From positions 1 to 9,375 of the forward strand of contig CBFHSW010000118.1 in assembly GCA_965658595.1 (NCBI GenBank): a DNA stretch of 9,375 nucleotides. The letters run 5' to 3'. Of this stretch, positions 5,834 through 9,375 are shown one piece after another (position 1 is the first letter of the stretch; each line of letters begins with the position of its first letter). The notes beneath the pieces were generated by a model, which did not search any database, was not told the DNA's origin, and saw only the letters and a list, made by a program, of their open reading frames with translations. Source of the stretch: UBA1858 sp965658595 (GTDB taxonomy: Bacteria > Pseudomonadota > Gammaproteobacteria > UBA4575). The position numbers and the translations under genes were made by a program.

Positions 5834-7506
5834 GTGCTTTGTTAGAGGTGCAAGGGCTTAGTACTGATATTCGTTTATCCAGCAAAACACTGCATGCTGT
5901 TAAGAATATCTCTTTTCAAGTTCACCAAGGTGAGACGGTGGCATTGGTAGGAGAATCTGGTTCAGGGAAATCTATTACTGCTCTATCAATCGCACGATTG
6001 TTGCCGGATGCTGCGGGTATTACCCAAGGAAAAATTATACTCAGCGGTGAAGATCTGCTCGCAAATACTGAACGTGAGATGCGTACCATACGTGGAAATC
6101 GTGTCGCTATGATTTTTCAGGAGCCCATGACCTCGCTCAATCCGGTGATTAAGATTGGCGTGCAAATACAAGAGTCATTGCGCTTACATCTTCGGCTTAA
6201 TAAAAATAATGCTAAGCAACGCTGTATAGATTTATTAGAGGCTGTCGGGTTGCCTGAGCCGGTTAGAAATATGCAAGAGTATCCCCATCAGCTATCAGGC
6301 GGTATGAGACAAAGAGTTATGATAGCAATCGCTCTCGCTTCAGATCCCGAGTTATTGATTGCTGACGAACCCACTACAGCCCTAGATGTAACTATACAAG
6401 CACAGGTGCTGAAGTTGCTTAAGTCGCTTCAAGTGAAGCGTAACATGGGTATGGTTTTCATTACTCATGATCTCGGCGTGGTGCAACAAATTGCTGACCG
6501 TGTGGTTGTTATGCAAGCGGGTATGATTGTTGAGAATGCACTCGCAAAAGATTTTTTTGTCGCACCTCAACATGCGTATAGTCAGCAATTATTGAATGCG
6601 CTACCGAGTATTAGTAAGCGTGGCATTAAGCTTTCTGGTGCTCATTCGACTGATCAATCATTAGCAACTGATCAATCAGTACAGACAGTCACTAATATTG
6701 AGTCTGATCAAGATAGTATTCTCAAGGTGGAGAATCTAAAAGTTCATTTTCCTATTAAGGCTGGTATATTCAAAACTACTGTAGGTTATGTAAAAGCGGT
6801 GGATGATGTTTCTTTTCAGCTTCAGCCGGGTAAAACATTAGCGTTAGTTGGAGAGTCAGGTTGTGGAAAAACGACGGTAGGTAAAAGTATCTTACAGCTA
6901 ATTACAGTGACTGATGGACGTATAGAGTTTTCTGGGGATAACTTGGCTGAGTTAGATGCTACAAGGTTATTAGAAAAAAGACGTGACTTACAAATTATTT
7001 TTCAGGATCCGTACTCGTCACTCAATCCACGCATGCTAATTGGTAATATTATTGAAGAGGGAATGATTGCGTTAGGTGAAAAAGTCTCAGCTATGCATAG
7101 AGCTGCGGAAATTGATCGCCTACTCGCTCAAGTCGGTTTGCCAGAAGATGTAAAATATCGATATCCGCATGAGTTTTCGGGTGGGCAAAGACAGCGCATT
7201 TGTATTGCCCGCGCACTTGCTGTTAAGCCACGTGTGATCGTCTGTGATGAGCCGACTAGTGCGTTAGATGTATCGGTGCAAGCTCAAGTATTAAATCTCC
7301 TCAAAGACTTGCAAAATCAATTAGGAGTGAGTTATCTATTTATTACCCATGATATGTCAGTGGTGGGATATCTTGCTGATGAAGTGGCAGTGATGAATTC
7401 TGGTGTTATCGTTGAGCAAGGTTCAGTTGAGGACGTTTTAAATCATCCTCAACATGAGTACACCCAGAAATTACTTTCTGCAGTGCCCCATGTTACTACC
7501 GGCTAA
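5830..7506 (+). CDS. ABC importer ATP-binding protein, fused double-ATPase (GsiA/YejF-like; DppD-DppF fusion type)
   Basis: This is the cytoplasmic motor of the importer, with both nucleotide-binding domains on one 558-aa chain. Domain 1 has Walker A GESGSGKS (41-48), Q-loop Gln97, signature LSGGM (155-159), Walker B LLIADE (175-180) and switch His213. Domain 2 has Walker A GESGCGKTT (341-349), Q-loop Gln392, signature FSGGQ (449-453), Walker B VIVCDE (469-474) and His508. Both sites look catalytically complete. Each domain ends in the oligopeptide-transporter C-terminal motif (HAYSQQLLNALPS, HEYTQKLLSAVPH) usual for peptide and nickel importers. The linker (about 262-296) carries a short tandem repeat. 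Translation starts at TTG, overlapping the previous stop (TTGA), behind a perfect Shine-Dalgarno sequence. YejF (529 aa in E. coli) and GsiA have this layout, but the exact orthologue cannot be fixed from this gene alone. Confidence 0.94.
   Translation: MSALLEVQGLSTDIRLSSKTLHAVKNISFQVHQGETVALVGESGSGKSITALSIARLLPDAAGITQGKIILSGEDLLANTEREMRTIRGNRVAMIFQEPMTSLNPVIKIGVQIQESLRLHLRLNKNNAKQRCIDLLEAVGLPEPVRNMQEYPHQLSGGMRQRVMIAIALASDPELLIADEPTTALDVTIQAQVLKLLKSLQVKRNMGMVFITHDLGVVQQIADRVVVMQAGMIVENALAKDFFVAPQHAYSQQLLNALPSISKRGIKLSGAHSTDQSLATDQSVQTVTNIESDQDSILKVENLKVHFPIKAGIFKTTVGYVKAVDDVSFQLQPGKTLALVGESGCGKTTVGKSILQLITVTDGRIEFSGDNLAELDATRLLEKRRDLQIIFQDPYSSLNPRMLIGNIIEEGMIALGEKVSAMHRAAEIDRLLAQVGLPEDVKYRYPHEFSGGQRQRICIARALAVKPRVIVCDEPTSALDVSVQAQVLNLLKDLQNQLGVSYLFITHDMSVVGYLADEVAVMNSGVIVEQGSVEDVLNHPQHEYTQKLLSAVPHVTTG
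6649..6684 (+). repeat. In-frame 18-bp tandem duplication in the ATPase linker
   Basis: Two adjacent 18-bp units begin with the identical 12-mer actgatcaatca (6649-6660 and 6667-6678). They encode TDQSLA and TDQSVQ (residues 274-285) in the linker between the two ATPase domains; a weaker echo (SDQD) follows at 292-295. Because the unit is in frame and in a linker, copy-number change would be tolerated. Confidence 0.75.
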
Positions 7507-7514
7507 GTATTCAA

Positions 7515-8258
7515 ATGTTTGATCTGAGTGGTATAAGAAACTGGTATCAGACCTCTTCAGGGCAGCTTGTTTCTGCCGTTATTGAGAAACATTTGGCAAA
7601 AATCAGTGCCTGTATTTTTGGTTATGTTGCTATTGAAGTAGGACATGCCTTTACGGATAGAAATCTTCTTAAAAAGTGCACGATACGAAAAAAAATCTTG
7701 TTAGATCGTTCTAACTATGCACATATAAATGCGAGTCCAGCGGCATTGCCTATCGCCACTGATAGTGTAGATTTAATAGTCATGTCACATGCGTTAGATT
7801 TCACCAGTAAGCCACACGAAATATTACGCGAGATGGAGCGAAGTTTAGTGGCTGAAGGTCATCTAATTATTATTGGATTCAATCCGATTTCTTTTTATGG
7901 TCTATGGCGGTTGTTTTTGTCTAGAACTAACACAACACCATGGGATGCAAATTTTTACAGTATCAGGCGATTGCGTGATTGGTGTAGTTTACTAGGTTTT
8001 GAGGAAATAGAAATCCAGTATGCTGGACATCTACCACCTTTTAAACGCTTACAATCTTGGCAAAAAATGCGCTCGATAGAGAGTTTTATAAAGAAGTTTT
8101 TTAATCGCTTTGGTGGTGTTTATGTTTTGGTAGCACGCAAGAGAGTGGCCCGACTAACTCCACTCAAAGGTGTGTGGTCATCACCTAAAGTATTGTTTCC
8201 AAAAGAAGCGCCAAAGCCTTCTGCAAGTTGCACCGCTGGACAAAAAAATAATGACTGA
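7515..8258 (+). CDS. YafS-like class I SAM-dependent methyltransferase, substrate unknown
   Basis: This 247-aa protein matches the methyltransferase family of E. coli YafS, which also sits beside rnhA and dnaQ. Visible motifs are ALPIATDSVDLIVMSHALDF (77-96), the Methyltransf_11 core; a REMERSLVAEGHLIIIGFNP helix-strand block (105-124); and the YafS-type tail DWCSLLGFEE and YVLVARKRVARLTPLK. The SAM-binding glycine motif is weak: around residues 38-46 it reads VAIEVGHAF, with a single Gly instead of GxGxG. From memory E. coli YafS is degenerate there too, so this looks like a family trait rather than damage. Asp64 could be the acidic residue that binds the SAM ribose. The gene starts 8 bp after the ATPase stop with no evident ribosome binding site, suggesting translational coupling, and overlaps rnhA by 8 bp. 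No function is assigned with certainty. Confidence 0.85.
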   Translation: MFDLSGIRNWYQTSSGQLVSAVIEKHLAKISACIFGYVAIEVGHAFTDRNLLKKCTIRKKILLDRSNYAHINASPAALPIATDSVDLIVMSHALDFTSKPHEILREMERSLVAEGHLIIIGFNPISFYGLWRLFLSRTNTTPWDANFYSIRRLRDWCSLLGFEEIEIQYAGHLPPFKRLQSWQKMRSIESFIKKFFNRFGGVYVLVARKRVARLTPLKGVWSSPKVLFPKEAPKPSASCTAGQKNND

Positions 8259-8700
8259 ACATGTAGAAATTTTTACTGATGGAGCCTGTCGAGGAAACCC
8301 TGGTCCGGGTGGATGGGGCGCTTTATTGAGATATAAAGAGCGTGAACGTGAGATGAAAGGCAGTGACCCAGATACCACTAATAATCGTATGGAGTTACAA
8401 GCGGCCATATCATCACTGGCCAGTTTGTCGCGTCCTTGTGATGTCAGTCTTACTACCGATTCACGCTATGTAATGGATGGTATAGAAAAGTGGCTGCCAG
8501 GCTGGAAGAAAAAAGGGTGGAAAACTGCTGCAAAAAAACCAGTTAAAAATGAGGACTTGTGGCGCCAGCTTGATGAGCTGGTACAGCAACACAGTGTCGA
8601 ATGGCATTGGGTGAAAGGACATAGTGGACATATAGAAAACGAAAGAGTGGATCAATTAGCAAATCTTGCTATTGATGAAATGCAAAGTACTCAAGCATAG
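8251..8700 (+). CDS. rnhA: Ribonuclease HI
   Basis: RNase HI cuts the RNA strand of RNA-DNA hybrids, removing R-loops and primer remnants; it is cytosolic and needs magnesium. The 149-aa protein (E. coli: 155 aa) keeps all catalytic residues at E. coli numbering: Asp10 in VEIFTDGACRGNPGPGGWGA, Glu48 in TTNNRMELQAA, Asp70 in TTDSRYV, His124 in WVKGHSGHIENER and Asp134. The basic protrusion (GWKKKGWKTAAKKPVKN, 84-100) that grips the hybrid is also present. I set the start at the ATG at 8251 because MTEHVEIFTDG matches the family; the frame stays open to an ATG at 8170, but those 27 residues are unlike RNase H and lie inside the methyltransferase gene. The two genes overlap by 8 bp (ATGACTGA). 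There is no strong ribosome binding site, only a run of seven A's just before the start. Confidence 0.97.
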   Translation: MTEHVEIFTDGACRGNPGPGGWGALLRYKEREREMKGSDPDTTNNRMELQAAISSLASLSRPCDVSLTTDSRYVMDGIEKWLPGWKKKGWKTAAKKPVKNEDLWRQLDELVQQHSVEWHWVKGHSGHIENERVDQLANLAIDEMQSTQA

Positions 8701-8711
8701 CGAGACATGAA

Positions 8712-9375
8712 ATGAGACAAGTTGTATTAGATACTGAAACTACTGGATTAGAAGTCAGTGATGGTCATCGGGTAATCGAGATTGGAGCGGTTGAGATTGT
8801 AAACCGAACTGTTACCGAGCGCTTTTATCATCAATATCTTAATCCTGAGCGTGCTATCGATGTGGGTGCCCAAGAAGTCCACGGAATTAGCATAGAATCA
8901 CTTCAAGATAAGCCTAAATTTGTTGATATATGTGATGAATTTATTGAGTTTGTTCAAGGTAGCAATTTGATCATTCATAACGCTGCATTTGATGTAGGCT
9001 TCATTGACCATGAACTAGCTACAGTGGGGCACGTGGTCAAGAAAATCCAAGACATTTGTACAATAACGGATTCTTTGCAGGAAGCGCGAAAAATGCACCC
9101 TGGTCAACGCAACAGTCTGGATGCTTTATGTAAGCGATATGATATAGACAACACTCATCGTGAGTTACATGGAGCTTTATTAGATGCCCAGATATTAGCC
9201 GATGTTTACATGGCGATGACAGGTGGTCAGGTCACTATGACTCTAGCCGCTGATGAGCAAAAACGAAAACATGATGAGCCTGATGATCATGCCCAAATTC
9301 ATGAGAACTATCAGCTCAAGTCAGTGTTAGCTTCACCGCAAGAGATGGAAGAGCATGAAAAAATGTTAGAAAATA
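8712..9375 (+). CDS. dnaQ: DNA polymerase III epsilon subunit (3'-5' proofreading exonuclease), 3' end cut by the window
   Basis: DnaQ removes misinserted nucleotides for the replicative polymerase. The first 221 codons are present (E. coli: 243 aa), so about 20-30 residues are probably missing. The DEDDh active site is complete: Asp7 and Glu9 (LDTETTGLE), Asp94 (IIHNAAFDVGF), His153 and Asp158 (HGALLDAQILADVYMAMTGG). The pattern matches E. coli Asp12, Glu14, Asp103, His162, Asp167. QVTMTL (173-178) aligns with the E. coli clamp-binding motif QTSMAF. The C-terminal linker and polymerase-binding tail (AQIHENYQLKSVLASPQEME) are partly visible. The ATG at 8712 is the only start in this frame upstream of the active site; it follows rnhA by 11 bp and lacks a strong ribosome binding site. 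In E. coli rnhA and dnaQ are divergent; here they are in line. Confidence 0.96.
   Translation, partial: MRQVVLDTETTGLEVSDGHRVIEIGAVEIVNRTVTERFYHQYLNPERAIDVGAQEVHGISIESLQDKPKFVDICDEFIEFVQGSNLIIHNAAFDVGFIDHELATVGHVVKKIQDICTITDSLQEARKMHPGQRNSLDALCKRYDIDNTHRELHGALLDAQILADVYMAMTGGQVTMTLAADEQKRKHDEPDDHAQIHENYQLKSVLASPQEMEEHEKMLEN

Larger units (their letters stand above)
1270..9375 (+). other. Predicted single transcription unit: ABC importer, methyltransferase, rnhA, dnaQ
   Basis: Seven + strand genes follow each other with junctions of -4, -4, -4, +8, -8 and +11 bp. I see no hairpin followed by a T-run between them. The first four form one importer; the last three are the YafS-rnhA-dnaQ block. 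The main promoter is expected in 1161-1269. Internal promoters for rnhA and dnaQ could exist within the methyltransferase and rnhA coding regions but are not recognisable by eye. The downstream end lies outside the window. Confidence 0.6.

Noticed and set aside
8170..8250. Upstream in-frame ATG for rnhA adding 27 residues
   Set aside because: The added residues are unlike RNase HI and are coded within the methyltransferase gene; the ATG at 8251 matches the family start.
8241..8258. Possible programmed frameshift at the run of seven A's joining the methyltransferase to rnhA
   Set aside because: A -1 shift meets a stop (TAA at 8249-8251) at once, and a fusion would need a +1 shift with no supporting signal. 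The 8-bp overlap of two ordinary genes explains the region.
8181..8655. Open frames on the - strand opposite rnhA, and similar ones opposite the importer genes
   Set aside because: They lack family resemblance and ribosome binding sites and lie antisense to well-supported genes; they are chance open frames.
1..9375. Searched by eye for tRNA, CRISPR, insertion sequences, phage or defence genes
   Set aside because: Nothing seen. The window is densely filled with housekeeping and transport genes of uniform character.

Overview
The window looks like a chromosomal core-genome segment of a fairly AT-rich (roughly 40% G+C by eye) gammaproteobacterium. Every gene resembles a gammaproteobacterial protein. 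FabI and RNase HI align with E. coli at nearly the same residue numbers, and the run YafS-like methyltransferase, rnhA, dnaQ is a gammaproteobacterial neighbourhood. I cannot name the genus. There are no RNA genes, insertion sequences, phage genes or CRISPR arrays.

Layout. (1) Positions 1-221 hold the C-terminal end of a sodium:dicarboxylate/amino-acid symporter (DAACS family) on the + strand, followed by a long-stem hairpin and a T-tract (260-333) that looks like its terminator. (2) fabI, the enoyl-ACP reductase of fatty acid synthesis, lies on the - strand (378-1160), convergent with the symporter. (3) A 109-bp intergenic region (1161-1269) separates fabI from a divergent + strand gene train. 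(4) The train starts with a complete peptide-type ABC importer: a 718-aa solute-binding lipoprotein, two permeases and a fused double ATPase, joined by 4-nt stop/start overlaps. (5) It continues with almost no gaps into a YafS-like methyltransferase, rnhA (RNase HI) and dnaQ (DNA polymerase III epsilon, cut by the window end).

The importer genes would make one machine: the lipoprotein captures peptide-like ligands in the periplasm, the two permeases form the channel, and the fused ATPase drives import. The last three genes share the strand and probably the transcript, but rnhA and dnaQ act in DNA replication and repair, so co-transcription need not mean a shared pathway.

I see no convincing undescribed system. 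The points most worth a second look are the unusual architecture of two transporter subunits (a binding protein with both a lipobox and a C-terminal membrane anchor, and an OppC-type permease with about 180 extra residues), the co-directional rnhA-dnaQ arrangement behind a transporter, and the structured element at 260-333. In E. coli rnhA and dnaQ are divergent.
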